Origin: Nitrospirota bacterium
Lineage (GTDB): Bacteria > Nitrospirota > Thermodesulfovibrionia > Thermodesulfovibrionales > UBA6898
DNA: 32,244 nucleotides
Assembly: GCA_024275975.1 (NCBI GenBank)
Contig: JAJRYC010000075.1
Location: 1 to 32,244, forward strand
Direction: 5' to 3'
Every line of letters begins with the position of its first letter. Position 1 is the first letter of the stretch. Below the pieces are notes generated by a model. It did no database searches. It had not been told where the DNA came from and saw only the letters and a list, made by a program, of their open reading frames with translations. A program made the position numbers and the translations under genes. Positions 1 through 9,178 of this stretch are shown piece by piece.

Positions 1-143
1 TGGAGATGGTAATGCCTGGAGACAACGTAAGCATAACGGTTGAGTTGATAGCGCCGATAGCGATGGAGAAGGAATTGAGGTTTGCGATAAGAGAAGGCGG
101 CCGTACAGTCGGCGCCGGTGTCGTTACCGAGGTGCTGGAATAA
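1..143 (+). CDS. tuf: Elongation factor Tu, C-terminal fragment
   Basis: The window opens inside the last 46 codons of a reading frame that ends in TAA at 141-143. The residues read [20 protein letters not shown] and later [15 protein letters not shown], the typical beta-barrel domain 3 ending of EF-Tu, the GTPase that brings aminoacyl-tRNA to the ribosome. The gene directly precedes rpsJ, the usual str/S10 arrangement. The N-terminus lies outside the window, so nothing can be said about its start or promoter. Confidence 0.95.
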   Translation, partial: EMVMPGDNVSITVELIAPIAMEKELRFAIREGGRTVGAGVVTEVLE

Positions 144-145
144 AC

Positions 146-451
146 GTGAATCAAAAAATAAGAATAAAATTACGCGCTTACGATCACAGGGTCCTTGACA
201 GTTCCGTAAGGGAGATAGTGGATACTGCTCAGAGGACAGGAGCGAGGGTAGCAGGCCCGGTGCCGTTGCCCACGCATATCAATAAGATAACGGTGCTCAG
301 GTCACCTCATGTCGATAAAAAGTCGAGAGAGCAATTTGAGATAAGGACACATAAAAGACTGATTGACATACATGATGCAACGCCGCAGACAGTGGACGCG
401 CTCATGAAGCTGGAGATTGCTGCCGGTGTTGATGTGGAGATCAAATTATGA
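146..451 (+). CDS. rpsJ: 30S ribosomal protein S10
   Basis: A 101-residue protein starting at GTG, 2 bases after the tuf stop. It begins [17 protein letters not shown] and contains [20 protein letters not shown], both diagnostic of S10, a protein of the 30S head that also serves as NusE in transcription antitermination. Length matches the family. Its end overlaps rplC in an ATGA junction (448-451), so translation is probably coupled. First gene of the S10 segment. Confidence 0.97.
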   Translation: MNQKIRIKLRAYDHRVLDSSVREIVDTAQRTGARVAGPVPLPTHINKITVLRSPHVDKKSREQFEIRTHKRLIDIHDATPQTVDALMKLEIAAGVDVEIKL

Positions 452-1062
452 CGGAGATTTTGGGCAAAAAGCTGGGAATGACGCAGGTCATTGGTGAAGA
501 CGGAAAGATGTGTCCTGTTACCGTGGTGGCTGCCGGCCCGTGCTGTGTCATTCAGGTTAAAACCAGGGAAAATGATGGATATGAAGCGATCAAGGTCGGC
601 TTTTCAGAGATAAAAAAAGTTAAGAATGTCAATAAGCCGATGACGGGAGTTTTCAGTAAAGCTAACTCGAAACCATACAGGATTCTGAGAGAGTTTCATA
701 TGAGCGATCTCAAGACAGGTGAAATGATCACGGTTGAGAGATTCAGTAAGGGAGATATCGTAACCGTTTCCGGAATCTCAAAGGGCAAGGGCTTTCAGGG
801 TGTGATGAAAAGGCATAATTACGCCGGTGGGCCAGGTTCTCATGGCTCCATGTTTAACAGGGCGCCAGGATCGATAGGCGCTAGTTCATACCCTTCGAGG
901 GTCTGGAAAAACAAAGGTATGCCCGGTCATATGGGGTCTGAAAGGGTCACAGTAAAGAATTTGAAGATAATTGATGTCCGGGCCGAACAGAATGTGCTTC
1001 TAATTTTGGGAGCTGTCCCGGGCGCCAAGGGGACTTATCTCGAAATCAGAAAGGAAAAATAA
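448..1062 (+). CDS. rplC: 50S ribosomal protein L3
   Basis: A 204-residue protein that starts with the L3 signature [17 protein letters not shown] and carries the conserved [20 protein letters not shown] stretch that reaches toward the peptidyl transferase centre. L3 binds 23S rRNA early in 50S assembly. The ATG overlaps the rpsJ stop and has GGAGA upstream. Intact, normal length, next gene one base away. Confidence 0.97.
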   Translation: MTEILGKKLGMTQVIGEDGKMCPVTVVAAGPCCVIQVKTRENDGYEAIKVGFSEIKKVKNVNKPMTGVFSKANSKPYRILREFHMSDLKTGEMITVERFSKGDIVTVSGISKGKGFQGVMKRHNYAGGPGSHGSMFNRAPGSIGASSYPSRVWKNKGMPGHMGSERVTVKNLKIIDVRAEQNVLLILGAVPGAKGTYLEIRKEK

Positions 1063-1063
1063 G

Positions 1064-1693
1064 ATGGCTGAAATCGACATAAAGGATAAGAATAATAATT
1101 TAACAGGCAAGCTGGACCTTCCGGATGAAATATTCGGAGTAAAGGCCAAGGCGGGAGTTCTGCATAGCGCGATAGTGTGTTATTTGGCCAACCAGAGGCA
1201 GGGAACTCACGCGGTCAAGAGCCGTGGAATGGTGAGGGGCGGTGGAAGGAAACCCTGGAAGCAGAAGCATACCGGCAGGGCGAGGGCTGGAAGTTCGCGT
1301 TCACCGTTATGGAGAGGCGGCGGAACTGTATTCGGTCCTCAGCCGAGGGATTATTCACATGCCTTACCCAGGAAGGCCAAGAGACTGGCGTTAAAATCGG
1401 CGCTCTCCGAGAAGCTTGCGGATGGAGAGGTTATTATAATTGACGAAATAGCCATAGAGAGGCCTCGAACCAGGGAAATGGTTGCTATACTGAAAAGCCT
1501 GGGTCTCGAGGGAAAGAGCACGCTTATAGTGTTGCCGGAAAATAATGATGTGATTCTGCGCTCGGCCAGGAATATTCCCGGGGTGACTGTGCAACGGGTG
1601 TTAGACTTGAATCCTTATGAAGTAGCGGTACACAGCCGGATGCTTATGACAAGGCAATCAGTCGAGAAACTCGTGGAGACTGACTCGAAATGA
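1064..1693 (+). CDS. rplD: 50S ribosomal protein L4
   Basis: A 209-residue protein with the L4 hallmark loop GGGRKPWKQKHTGRARAGS, which lines the nascent-peptide exit tunnel. In E. coli, L4 also represses its own operon; no matching leader can be examined here because the operon start is outside the window. It lies one base after rplC and overlaps the rplW start by 4 bases. Confidence 0.97.
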   Translation: MAEIDIKDKNNNLTGKLDLPDEIFGVKAKAGVLHSAIVCYLANQRQGTHAVKSRGMVRGGGRKPWKQKHTGRARAGSSRSPLWRGGGTVFGPQPRDYSHALPRKAKRLALKSALSEKLADGEVIIIDEIAIERPRTREMVAILKSLGLEGKSTLIVLPENNDVILRSARNIPGVTVQRVLDLNPYEVAVHSRMLMTRQSVEKLVETDSK

Positions 1694-1980
1694 AAGATAT
1701 ATACAGAGTAATCAAGAGACCGTTGTTTACGGAAAAAGGTAGCAGTCTGAAGGAATCTGAAAACAAGATACTTGTTGAAGTCTCGATGGATGCAAACAAA
1801 ATAGAGATTAAAGAGGCCGCAGAGAGTATATTCAAGGTGAAAGTCGAAAAAGTGGCTACGATAAAGGTTTTTGGAAAATGGAAGAGACATGGAAAGTCCC
1901 TGGGTAAGAGGTCTGACAGGAAGAAGGCCTTAATTACCATAAAACAGTGTGAAAAACTTGACTTTATTGAGGGGGTATAA
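1690..1980 (+). CDS. rplW: 50S ribosomal protein L23
   Basis: A 96-residue protein beginning [20 protein letters not shown], the L23 entry motif, and containing [17 protein letters not shown]23 sits at the tunnel exit and docks trigger factor and SRP. ATGA overlap with rplD and a TAATG junction with rplB at 1978-1982 indicate coupled translation. Confidence 0.96.
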   Translation: MKDIYRVIKRPLFTEKGSSLKESENKILVEVSMDANKIEIKEAAESIFKVKVEKVATIKVFGKWKRHGKSLGKRSDRKKALITIKQCEKLDFIEGV

Positions 1981-2798
1981 TGGGAATCAGGAAGAATAAG
2001 CTAACATCCCCCGGCAAAAGATTCCGCACTGATATGGATTTTGCCGAAATAACAGCTAACAAACCGTTAAAGTCGCTTGTAAGGCCGATAACGAAGTCTG
2101 GGGGGAGAAATAACCAGGGCCGCATTACTGTCTGGCATAGAGGTGGAGGCCATCAGAGAAAGTACAGGATTATTGATTTTAAGCGGGATAAATTCGGGGT
2201 TCCCGCGATAGTGGATACGATAGAGTACGACCCCAACCGGTCGGCGCGTATTGCGCTTTTAAAATATAAAGACGGTGAAAAAAGATATATAATCATGCCA
2301 TCGGGATTAAATGCCGGTGATGAAATCGTATCCGGAAAGGGTGCGGAGATCAAGACTGGAAACGCCCTTCCGCTGAGTGACATTCCCCTTGGAACTGTTA
2401 TCCATAATATAGAGATTAATCCGGGGCAGGGAGCAAAGGTGGTACGAAGCGCCGGGACCTCTGCGCAGCTGATCGCAAAGGACGAAAAGTATGTTCAGAT
2501 AAAGCTTGCATCCGGCGAAGTAAGACGCATAGTGAACCTGTGTATGGCTACAATTGGACAGGTGAGCAACGCAGACCATGAAAATATCACCGTTGGTAAG
2601 GCCGGAAGGAACAGATGGAAGGGGAAAAGGCCGACTGTCAGGGGAGTCGCCATGAATCCGATAGACCATCCTCTGGGTGGAGGAGAGGGAAGAAGCTCCG
2701 GTGGAAGACCCCCTTGTTCACCTTGGGGTAAGCCGGAAGGTATCAAGACAAGACATAACAAGAGAACAGACAAGTATATAGTAAAGAGGAGGAAGTAA
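1980..2798 (+). CDS. rplB: 50S ribosomal protein L2
   Basis: A 272-residue protein, the normal L2 length. It has [19 protein letters not shown] near residues 51-69 and the near-C-terminal [15 protein letters not shown], in which His230 corresponds to the conserved E. coli His229 near the peptidyl transferase centre. The ATG shares its A with the rplW stop, and GAGGGGG lies just upstream as a strong ribosome binding site. Confidence 0.98.
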   Translation: MGIRKNKLTSPGKRFRTDMDFAEITANKPLKSLVRPITKSGGRNNQGRITVWHRGGGHQRKYRIIDFKRDKFGVPAIVDTIEYDPNRSARIALLKYKDGEKRYIIMPSGLNAGDEIVSGKGAEIKTGNALPLSDIPLGTVIHNIEINPGQGAKVVRSAGTSAQLIAKDEKYVQIKLASGEVRRIVNLCMATIGQVSNADHENITVGKAGRNRWKGKRPTVRGVAMNPIDHPLGGGEGRSSGGRPPCSPWGKPEGIKTRHNKRTDKYIVKRRK

Positions 2799-2799
2799 A

Positions 2800-3084
2800 T
2801 TGCCACGGTCATTAAAGAAAGGCCCGTTTGTTGATGAAAAGCTGATGAAAAAGGTGCAGGCACTAAGCGACTCGGGAGAGAGGAAGCTTATCAAGACATG
2901 GTCAAGGCGTTCTGTTATATTACCTGACTTCATAGGATATACATTTGCTGTTCACAATGGCAGAAAGTTCATTCCTGTATACGTGACTGAGAATATGGTT
3001 GGACATAAGCTCGGTGAATTTTCACCGACAAGGACTTTCAGGAGCCATGTGGGCTCGTCAAAGACTACAAGTGTGAGGGGTTGA
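2800..3084 (+). CDS. rpsS: 30S ribosomal protein S19
   Basis: A 94-residue protein beginning [17 protein letters not shown] and containing [20 protein letters not shown], both classic S19 motifs. S19 forms a head complex with S13 that contacts A-site tRNA. The start is TTG at 2800, chosen because AGGAGG lies upstream and the family N-terminus begins exactly there. Confidence 0.97.
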   Translation: MPRSLKKGPFVDEKLMKKVQALSDSGERKLIKTWSRRSVILPDFIGYTFAVHNGRKFIPVYVTENMVGHKLGEFSPTRTFRSHVGSSKTTSVRG

Positions 3085-3089
3085 GTTTA

Positions 3090-3425
3090 ATGGAAGCCAA
3101 AGCAATATTAAAACATGCAAGAATAACCCCAAGAAAGGCCCGGAGGGTGATCGACCTCATCAGGGGCAAGAAGGCCGGTGAGGCGCTGTTGTCTCTGAAG
3201 TTCATGCCTTACAGGGCTTCAGGTCATATAGAAAAAATACTCAAGGCCGCCATGTATAACGCGGAAAATAAAGATACTAATATAGATTCTGAGTCGTTGT
3301 TAATCAGTAGGGCGTTTGTGGACCAGGGCCCGGTCATGAAGAGGATAGAGCAGCGGGCAATGGGCAAGGCAAATGTTATAAGAAAAAGGACATGTCATAT
3401 AACTTTGACACTAACAGACAAGTAA
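3090..3425 (+). CDS. rplV: 50S ribosomal protein L22
   Basis: A 111-residue protein with the L22 core [21 protein letters not shown] and the C-terminal beta-hairpin that lines the exit tunnel. The frame is open from a TTG at 3081, but GAGGGG (3075-3080) sits 9 bases before the ATG at 3090 and would leave no spacing for the TTG, so 3090 is preferred. The start follows the rpsS stop by 5 bases. Confidence 0.95.
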   Translation: MEAKAILKHARITPRKARRVIDLIRGKKAGEALLSLKFMPYRASGHIEKILKAAMYNAENKDTNIDSESLLISRAFVDQGPVMKRIEQRAMGKANVIRKRTCHITLTLTDK

Positions 3426-3438
3426 GCAGGAGGAAATT

Positions 3439-4101
3439 TTGGGCCAGAAGACACATCCGACAGGAAACAGGCTAGGTATAATCAGAACGTGGGACTCACG
3501 TTGGTACCTGAAAAAGGGGTACGCGGCACAGCTGATTGAGGACATAAACATCAGAAGAGAGATCAAGAAAAAACTGTTTCATGCGGGAATCTCTAAGATT
3601 GAGATTGAACGTGCCGGCCAGAAAATAAGGTTAATAATATATACCGCCAGACCGGGAATAGTCATAGGGAAAAAAGGCGCTGAGGTGGAAAAGCTCCGCA
3701 AAGAGATCGAGGCGGTTACAGGGAAGCAGGCATCGGTAGATATAAAAGAAATAAGGAAACCGGAGGTGGATGCACAGCTGGTTGCGGAGAATATAGCGCT
3801 TCAGCTCGAAAAGAGAGTCGCCTTCAGAAGGGCCATGAAAAAAGCGGTTGCGTCGGCGTTAAGATTTGGGGCGCAGGGAATCAAGATTTCATGTGCTGGC
3901 AGGTTGGCCGGCGCCGAAATAGCAAGGACGGAGTGGTACCGTGAAGGAAGAGTGCCGCTGCATACATTCAGGGCGGATATTCATTATGGTGACGCCATTG
4001 CCAAGACGACTTATGGGATTATCGGAGTGAAAGTTTGGGTGTATTCAGGTGACGTGCTGCCGGAGGCTGCAAAGCCTGCGTTAGAAACAGCTACAATTTA
4101 A
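3439..4101 (+). CDS. rpsC: 30S ribosomal protein S3
   Basis: A 220-residue protein with the N-terminal [20 protein letters not shown], a KH RNA-binding domain whose GXXG loop is GIVIGKKG at residues 73-80, and the C-terminal [20 protein letters not shown]3 lines the mRNA entry channel and has mRNA helicase activity with S4 and S5. The start is TTG at 3439 with AGGAGG upstream; the family N-terminus begins there. Confidence 0.97.
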   Translation: MGQKTHPTGNRLGIIRTWDSRWYLKKGYAAQLIEDINIRREIKKKLFHAGISKIEIERAGQKIRLIIYTARPGIVIGKKGAEVEKLRKEIEAVTGKQASVDIKEIRKPEVDAQLVAENIALQLEKRVAFRRAMKKAVASALRFGAQGIKISCAGRLAGAEIARTEWYREGRVPLHTFRADIHYGDAIAKTTYGIIGVKVWVYSGDVLPEAAKPALETATI

Positions 4102-4113
4102 GGGGTTGATCAT

Positions 4114-4533
4114 ATGTTAATGCCGAAGAAAGTTAAGTTCAGGAAGACGCAAAAAGGCAATATGAACGGTAAGGCCTATAGAGGATCGGAAGTGTCGTTC
4201 GGTGAATACGGACTGAAGGCGCTCGAGCCGGGCTGGATATCAAGCAGACAGATAGAGTCGGCGAGAATAGCGATTAACCGTCATGTAAAAAGGGGCTGCA
4301 AGGTCTGGATCAGGATCTTCCCGGATAAGCCGATAACAAAAAAGCCGGCTGAGACCAGAATGGGAAAAGGAAAGGGTGCTCTTGAGTACTGGGTTGCCGT
4401 GGTGAAGCCCGGAAGGATTATATACGAAATGTCCGGAGTTGATGAAGACACTGCGAAAGAGGCGCTGAGGCTTGCTTCTCATAAATTGCCGATCTCGACA
4501 AAGTTTGTAAAAAGAGAGGAAGTAGTAATATGA
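4114..4533 (+). CDS. rplP: 50S ribosomal protein L16
   Basis: A 139-residue protein beginning [19 protein letters not shown] with the conserved [19 protein letters not shown] segment. L16 organises the A-site side of the 50S. The ATG at 4114 is preferred over ATG 4120 because L16 proteins usually begin with the longer Met-Leu-x-Pro-Lys form. Its stop overlaps the rpmC ATG (ATGA at 4530). Confidence 0.97.
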   Translation: MLMPKKVKFRKTQKGNMNGKAYRGSEVSFGEYGLKALEPGWISSRQIESARIAINRHVKRGCKVWIRIFPDKPITKKPAETRMGKGKGALEYWVAVVKPGRIIYEMSGVDEDTAKEALRLASHKLPISTKFVKREEVVI

Positions 4534-4720
4534 AGGCTGCTGAACTCAAGGAAAGACTGTCGATGAGCTTCTGAAGAAGGAGCAGGAACTCAGAAAAGAA
4601 CTCTTCAATCTCAGATTCCAGCAGGCGACCGGAGAGATCGAGAATCCAATGCGTATCAGGGCGGTAAGAAAAGATATTGCCAGGATTTTGACTGTAATTA
4701 CTATAAAACAGAAAACTTAA
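4530..4720 (+). pseudogene. rpmC: 50S ribosomal protein L29, frameshifted
   Basis: The gene starts at ATG 4530, overlapping the rplP stop, and encodes [10 protein letters not shown] before the frame runs into TGA 14 codons in. From about 4560 a different frame reads [20 protein letters not shown] and on to [18 protein letters not shown], ending in TAA at 4718-4720. That is a normal L29. The total of 191 bases is one short of a multiple of three, so one base is missing around 4557-4560. L29 sits near the tunnel exit and is widely conserved, so a base-calling error is as likely as a true mutation or programmed slippage. Confidence 0.9.
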
Positions 4721-4760
4721 ATATGAATCCCGGAACCAAAATATTGTTGGGAAGGTAAAG

Positions 4761-5021
4761 ATGGCTAATAAAATTTATACAGGCAAGGTAGTTAGTGACA
4801 AGATGGATAAAACTGTTGTGGTTGCTGTGACAAGACTTTTTCAGCATCCGGTCTACAGGAAAACCGTAAAAAAAGTCATAAGGTTCAAGGCGCACGATGA
4901 AGCGAATGAATATAAAACAGGAGACGAAGTGAAGATTATCGAAGCAAGGCCGCTCAGCAGGGATAAGCGGTGGCGCGTCTTGTCTGCCCTGAATACATCT
5001 GATAGGAGCGGCGGAAAATGA
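4761..5021 (+). CDS. rpsQ: 30S ribosomal protein S17
   Basis: An 86-residue protein with [18 protein letters not shown] and [20 protein letters not shown], the OB-fold core of S17, an early-binding 16S rRNA assembly protein. An upstream in-frame ATG at 4723 is closed by a stop, so 4761, preceded by GGGAAGG, is the start. It ends in an ATGA overlap with rplN. Confidence 0.96.
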   Translation: MANKIYTGKVVSDKMDKTVVVAVTRLFQHPVYRKTVKKVIRFKAHDEANEYKTGDEVKIIEARPLSRDKRWRVLSALNTSDRSGGK

Positions 5022-5386
5022 TCCAGTTAAGAACCATGCTTGTTGTAGCTGATAACTCCGGTGCGAAGAAGGTGCAATGCATAAAGGTGCTTGGTGGGAC
5101 CCGCAGACGGTACGCGCGGCTTGGTGATGTGATTGTCGTCAGTATCAAGGAGGCGATTCCGGACAGCAGTATAAAAAAAGGTTCTGTTGCGAAGGCTGTT
5201 GTTGTGCGTACGAGGAAAGAGTCCAGAAGACCTGATGGCACGTACATACGTTTTGACCAGAATGCCGTCGTGCTCATTAATGCACAGGGCGAACCGTCCG
5301 GGACGAGGATTTTCGGGCCGGTTGCGAGAGAGCTCAGATGGAAAGATTACATGAAAATAATCTCCCTTGCGCCGGAAGTACTGTAG
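5018..5386 (+). CDS. rplN: 50S ribosomal protein L14
   Basis: A 122-residue protein, the exact usual L14 length, beginning [20 protein letters not shown] and ending [17 protein letters not shown]14 lies at the subunit interface and contacts 16S rRNA; it is also the binding platform of the silencing factor RsfS. Intact, overlapping rpsQ by 4 bases. Confidence 0.98.
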   Translation: MIQLRTMLVVADNSGAKKVQCIKVLGGTRRRYARLGDVIVVSIKEAIPDSSIKKGSVAKAVVVRTRKESRRPDGTYIRFDQNAVVLINAQGEPSGTRIFGPVARELRWKDYMKIISLAPEVL

Positions 5387-5394
5387 GAGGCTGA

Positions 5395-5712
5395 ATGAGT
5401 TTAGAAATTAAGAGAGAAGACAATGTTGTAGTAATTACCGGGAAAGAAAAAGGGAAGAAAGGCAGAGTGCTTTTGATTAACCGAAGCAAGAAAAAAATCT
5501 TGATCGAAAATGTAAATATAATAAAGAAGCATATGAAGCCGAACAAGAAATACACACAGGGCGGAATAATTGAGAAGGAAGCTGCCGTGAATCTGTCCAA
5601 TGTCATGCTGGTATGTCCAAAGTGTGCTAAGGCCACGAAAATCGGCGCAGTGGTTCAGGAGAGTGGCAAAAAGCACAGGGTATGCAAAAAATGCAGGGAG
5701 GTCATTGACTGA
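5395..5712 (+). CDS. rplX: 50S ribosomal protein L24
   Basis: A 105-residue protein with the KOW motif region [18 protein letters not shown] followed by [19 protein letters not shown]. The C-terminal half has paired cysteines (CPKC and CKKC), a zinc-ribbon-like variant common in L24. L24 initiates 50S assembly by binding 23S domain I. AGGAGG precedes the ATG. Confidence 0.97.
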   Translation: MSLEIKREDNVVVITGKEKGKKGRVLLINRSKKKILIENVNIIKKHMKPNKKYTQGGIIEKEAAVNLSNVMLVCPKCAKATKIGAVVQESGKKHRVCKKCREVID

Positions 5713-5713
5713 A

Positions 5714-6256
5714 ATGACTCCAAGACTTCGAGATAAATATAAAAAAGAGATTGTACCGGCGTTGATGAAGGAATTTTCATACTCTAACATCATGCAGGTG
5801 CCGAAGGTACAGAAAGTGGTGCTGAACGTCGCTCTGGGAGAGGCGATCCAGAATATAAAGCTTCTCGATGCCGCCCAGAACGAACTTGCCGTAATATCAG
5901 GGCAGAAGCCGATAGTAACGAAGGCCAAGAAATCCATCGCGACTTTCAAGCTCAGGCAGGGTATGCCGATCGGCTGCAAGGTGACCATGAGAGGTAATAT
6001 TATGTACGAATTCCTCGACCGGCTGATAAGCATTTCATTGCCTAGGATAAGGGACTTCAGGGGTATATCGGGCAAATCGTTTGACGGCAGGGGAAATTAC
6101 TCTTTTGGCATCAAGGAGCAGATCATTTTTCCTGAAATAGACCATGACAAAATTCAGATGATCCATGGGCTTGATATTATAGTATGTACATCCGCAAAAA
6201 CCGATGAAGAAGGTAAAGCTCTGTTGCATTTTATAGGTTTTCCTTTTAGAAAATAG
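5714..6256 (+). CDS. rplE: 50S ribosomal protein L5
   Basis: A 180-residue protein from ATG 5714, one base after the rplX stop, beginning [18 protein letters not shown]. The frame is open further upstream inside rplX, but family length and N-terminus fix the start here. [20 protein letters not shown] and the C-terminal [14 protein letters not shown] are typical. L5 binds 5S rRNA and contacts P-site tRNA. Confidence 0.97.
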   Translation: MTPRLRDKYKKEIVPALMKEFSYSNIMQVPKVQKVVLNVALGEAIQNIKLLDAAQNELAVISGQKPIVTKAKKSIATFKLRQGMPIGCKVTMRGNIMYEFLDRLISISLPRIRDFRGISGKSFDGRGNYSFGIKEQIIFPEIDHDKIQMIHGLDIIVCTSAKTDEEGKALLHFIGFPFRK

Positions 6257-6269
6257 AGAGGTATTTTGA

Positions 6270-6455
6270 ATGGCTAAAACTTGCATGATAGAAAAGACAA
6301 AAAAACCGGCCAAATTTAATGTCAGGGTATATAACAGGTGTAAACTATGCGGCAGGCCGAGAGGCTATCTCCGGAAATTCGGGATGTGCCGTATATGCTT
6401 CAGAATGCTGGCGCTTCGAGGGGAGATCCCCGGAGTTACAAAATCCAGCTGGTAG
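6270..6455 (+). CDS. rpsZ: 30S ribosomal protein S14, zinc-binding short type
   Basis: A 61-residue protein with four cysteines in two CxxC pairs (Cys24/Cys27 and Cys40/Cys43), [20 protein letters not shown]. This is the short, zinc-binding (C+) S14 rather than the roughly 100-residue zinc-free form of E. coli. S14 sits in the 30S head. It is followed by a 46-base gap before rpsH. Confidence 0.97.
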   Translation: MAKTCMIEKTKKPAKFNVRVYNRCKLCGRPRGYLRKFGMCRICFRMLALRGEIPGVTKSSW

Positions 6456-6501
6456 TTTATATCCCACTAGCCGGAAACGAGTCGTACCGAGGAGGAATTT
6501 G

Positions 6502-6897
6502 ATGTTAACAGACCCAATAGCAGATATGCTTACTAGAATAAGAAACTCTCACATGGTAAAGGCTGAGAAGGTTGATATGCCTGCTTCGAAAATGAAGCTG
6601 GAAATCGCAAAAATCCTGAAAGAGGAAGGCTTCATCAGGGCGTATAAGCTGCTGAAAGATAAAAAACAGGGTATTCTCAGGATTACACTGAAGTACTCGC
6701 CTGAAAGTGAGGCGTTAATCTCCGGGCTTAAGCGGATAAGCAAGCCTGGGAGAAGAGTTTATGTGAATAAGGATGCGGTTCCGGTGGTACTGGGCGGAGT
6801 TGGCATTTCGATACTTACTACATCAAGGGGTATTCTTGCGGACAAGGCGTGTCGGCGTGAAAATGTTGGCGGAGAAGTTCTCTGCCATATATGGTAA
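6502..6897 (+). CDS. rpsH: 30S ribosomal protein S8
   Basis: A 131-residue protein beginning [16 protein letters not shown] with the C-terminal signature [19 protein letters not shown]8 binds the 16S central domain and in E. coli also represses the spc operon. The frame is open upstream into rpsZ, but GAGGAGG immediately before ATG 6502 and the family N-terminus fix the start. Confidence 0.97.
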   Translation: MLTDPIADMLTRIRNSHMVKAEKVDMPASKMKLEIAKILKEEGFIRAYKLLKDKKQGILRITLKYSPESEALISGLKRISKPGRRVYVNKDAVPVVLGGVGISILTTSRGILADKACRRENVGGEVLCHIW

Positions 6898-6915
6898 AGA
6901 TAAAGGAGATTCAGG

Positions 6916-7458
6916 ATGTCCAGAATAGGGAAAAAACCAATAGAAATCCCGGCAAGCGTCGATATCAAGGTGGATGGAAATAGCGTGAAGGCTAAAGGGC
7001 CTAAAGGTGAACTTGAATGGAATTTTCCTGCTGGGACAAAGGTTACAATCAAAGAGAGTGCTGTTGTCGTGGAAAGGCTTGATGATATAAAAAAGACGAG
7101 GGCATTGCACGGCCTTACCAGAAACCTGATCGCGAATATGATTGAAGGTGTTTCGACGGGGTACCAGAAGATACTCAGGATTGTTGGAGTCGGATACAGG
7201 GCCCAGGTGCAGGGAGATAAAGTCCTGTTTACCCTGGGATACTCGCATCCAGTCGAATTTCAGCTTCCAGAAGGTATAAGTGCCGCAGTGGACCAGAAGC
7301 AGACGCAGTTGACGCTTGCAGGAATTGATAAGCAGATGCTTGGCCAGGTTGCTGCGAATATCAGAAAATTAAGGAAACCCGATGTATATAAAGGGAAAGG
7401 CATCCGGTATGATAACGAAAAGCTGCGACTTAAAGCTGGCAAGGCCGGAAAGAAGTAA
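6916..7458 (+). CDS. rplF: 50S ribosomal protein L6
   Basis: A 180-residue protein beginning MSRIGKKPIEIPASVDIKVD and containing the L6 signature PDVYKGKGIRYDNEKLRLKA near the C-terminus. L6 lies near the factor-binding centre of the 50S. AAAGGAG precedes the ATG. A 67-base AT-rich gap follows before rplR. Confidence 0.97.
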   Translation: MSRIGKKPIEIPASVDIKVDGNSVKAKGPKGELEWNFPAGTKVTIKESAVVVERLDDIKKTRALHGLTRNLIANMIEGVSTGYQKILRIVGVGYRAQVQGDKVLFTLGYSHPVEFQLPEGISAAVDQKQTQLTLAGIDKQMLGQVAANIRKLRKPDVYKGKGIRYDNEKLRLKAGKAGKK

Positions 7459-7525
7459 TTTAATATTAATATATTTTGAGCGATTCAAGAGTAATCGGGC
7501 CGTCATAAATTAGCAGGAGGCTATA

Positions 7526-7888
7526 GTGGTTAAGAACAGAAGAGATAGCAGGACGAGACGTCACAGGCGAATCAGAAAAAAGGTCCACGGGACCATGGAT
7601 AGAATGAGATTGTCTGTTTACAGAAGTTTGTCTCAGGTGTACGCCCAGATAATAGATGACGAGAAAGGCCATACTGTGGTTTCGGCCTCAAGCCTTGATA
7701 GTCAGTTCAAAGGGCTTGATACGCACAGGGGCAATATCAAAACGGCAAAAGAGGTCGGCAGTCTTATTGCCGACAGGGCCAGAGAGAAAGGTATCAGGAA
7801 AGTAGTATTTGACAGGGGCGGGTATCTTTATCATGGCAGGGTCAAGGCATTGGCCGAAGCGGCAAGGGAAGCAGGACTGGAATTTTAA
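7526..7888 (+). CDS. rplR: 50S ribosomal protein L18
   Basis: A 120-residue protein with [20 protein letters not shown] at the N-terminus, and [20 protein letters not shown], the L18 C-terminal signature. L18 binds 5S rRNA with L5. The start is GTG at 7526, with AGGAGG 6 bases upstream. Confidence 0.96.
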   Translation: MVKNRRDSRTRRHRRIRKKVHGTMDRMRLSVYRSLSQVYAQIIDDEKGHTVVSASSLDSQFKGLDTHRGNIKTAKEVGSLIADRAREKGIRKVVFDRGGYLYHGRVKALAEAAREAGLEF

Positions 7889-7912
7889 ATTTAAACTTGC
7901 AATAAAGGAGGC

Positions 7913-8425
7913 ATGGTGGGAAGGATAGACCCGGAAGGCTTGAGTCTGAAAGACAAGGTCATATACATAAATAGAGTTTCCAAGGTTGTTAAGGGTGGAC
8001 GGCGGTTTTCTTTTAGCGCACTGGTTGTTGTCGGGGACGGCGAAGGTACGGTAGGCGTCGGCAAAGTAAAGGCCTCGGAAGTGCCGGAGGCTATCAGAAA
8101 AGCGGTTGAGCAGGCAAAAAAATCGCTGCATAGATTTCCCCTTAGGTTTGGGACTATTCCTCACAGGATTATCGGTAAATATGGCGCGGGGATGGTTTTA
8201 ATGAATCCCGCGAAGAAGGGCACAGGGCTTATTGCCGGTGGAGCTGTGAGGCCAATCCTGGAAGTGTCCGGAATACGGGATATCGTGACCAAGTCCATGG
8301 GTAGCAACAACCCCTATAATACAGTTAAAGCAACGATCGACGGCCTTTTAAGCCTGAAGGATCCTGATCGTGTTATGTGGCTGAGGGGAAAAGCTGGAGA
8401 AGAAACGCAGGAGGCCAATATCTAA
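7913..8425 (+). CDS. rpsE: 30S ribosomal protein S5
   Basis: A 170-residue protein with [20 protein letters not shown] and [20 protein letters not shown], the double-stranded RNA-binding motif of S5, which acts in translational accuracy and mRNA entry. ATG 7913 is only one base after AAGGAGG; the adjacent GTG at 7916 has better spacing and may be the true start. Its stop abuts the rpmD ATG. Confidence 0.96.
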   Translation: MVGRIDPEGLSLKDKVIYINRVSKVVKGGRRFSFSALVVVGDGEGTVGVGKVKASEVPEAIRKAVEQAKKSLHRFPLRFGTIPHRIIGKYGAGMVLMNPAKKGTGLIAGGAVRPILEVSGIRDIVTKSMGSNNPYNTVKATIDGLLSLKDPDRVMWLRGKAGEETQEANI

Positions 8426-8605
8426 ATGTTGAAGATTGTGTTAAAGCGAAGCTACATAGGAACTCCCGAAAAGCACAGAAAAGTATTGAGAGCGCTTGGG
8501 TTGAGAAAAATCGGCGGCCAGGTAACTATGGCTGAAAACAGTGCGACCAAAGGCATGATCAGGGTTGTATCGCACATGGTGTCCGTCGAAAAAACGGATG
8601 AATAG
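8426..8605 (+). CDS. rpmD: 50S ribosomal protein L30
   Basis: A 59-residue protein beginning MLKIVLKRSYIGTPEKHRK and continuing VLRALGLRKIGGQVTMAEN, a standard bacterial L30. It starts directly after the rpsE stop with no gap and ends in TAG at 8603-8605. L30 is a small, late-assembling 50S protein that is absent from some bacterial lineages, so its presence is mildly informative. Confidence 0.95.
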   Translation: MLKIVLKRSYIGTPEKHRKVLRALGLRKIGGQVTMAENSATKGMIRVVSHMVSVEKTDE

Positions 8606-8680
8606 CACTGATTGAAATCTTCCTGCCGGGTAAATATGTCTGTCAGACAGTGCATCCGGTATTAAATTTTATAATCAGTG
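8606..8680 (+). promoter_or_regulatory. Structured gap inside the ribosomal operon
   Basis: The 130 bases between rpmD and rplO are unusually long for this operon. CACTGATT at 8606-8613 is exactly complementary to AATCAGTG at 8673-8680, and between them TGTCTG-T-CAGACA (8637-8649) forms a second, tight inverted repeat. No T-run follows. It could be an attenuator, a processing site or a protein-binding leader for rplO-secY; the function is not shown by sequence. Confidence 0.4.
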
Positions 8681-8735
8681 AAAATTTTATAAAGTAAATT
8701 CCGAACATAGATTAATTATATAGAGGTGTATTCAG

Positions 8736-9176
8736 GTGAAGATTGAAGACATAAGGCCCGCGGAAGGAAGCAGGAGAAGAAGCAGGAGAGTCGGAAGAGG
8801 CGTAGGCTCCGGAAGCGGAAAGACGTCGGCTAAGGGACACAAGGGACAGAAGGCGAGGTCCGGCGGTACAAAAGGCGCTGGATTCGATGGCGGACAGATG
8901 CCTTTACAGAGAAGAGTCCCCAAGAGAGGATTTAAGAATCCCTTCAGCATTATATACGCAATAGTTAACCTTGACAGGATTAATGACATTAAGGACATCG
9001 ATATAATTACACCCGACATACTGATGGAGCGAGGCATCATAAAAGACATCAAATCAGGACTGAAGGTCCTTGGAGTCGGAGAGATTAAAAGGCCTGTAAC
9101 AGTGAAGGCAGCGGCCTTCAGCACGTCAGCTGCGGAAAAAATCGCCGGCGCTGGTGGCAAGGCAGAGGTAATATAG
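8736..9176 (+). CDS. rplO: 50S ribosomal protein L15
   Basis: A 146-residue protein, rich in Gly and Arg near its start, with RRSRRVGRGVGSGSGKTSAK and GFDGGQMPLQRRVPKRGFKN, both L15 signatures. L15 assembles late on the 50S. The start is GTG at 8736 with GAGGTG upstream. It ends TAG two bases before secY. Confidence 0.97.
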   Translation: MKIEDIRPAEGSRRRSRRVGRGVGSGSGKTSAKGHKGQKARSGGTKGAGFDGGQMPLQRRVPKRGFKNPFSIIYAIVNLDRINDIKDIDIITPDILMERGIIKDIKSGLKVLGVGEIKRPVTVKAAAFSTSAAEKIAGAGGKAEVI

Positions 9177-9178
9177 TT

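Noticed and set aside
1177-1443. 88-residue frame inside rplD
   Set aside because: Alternative frame of a conserved ribosomal protein gene.
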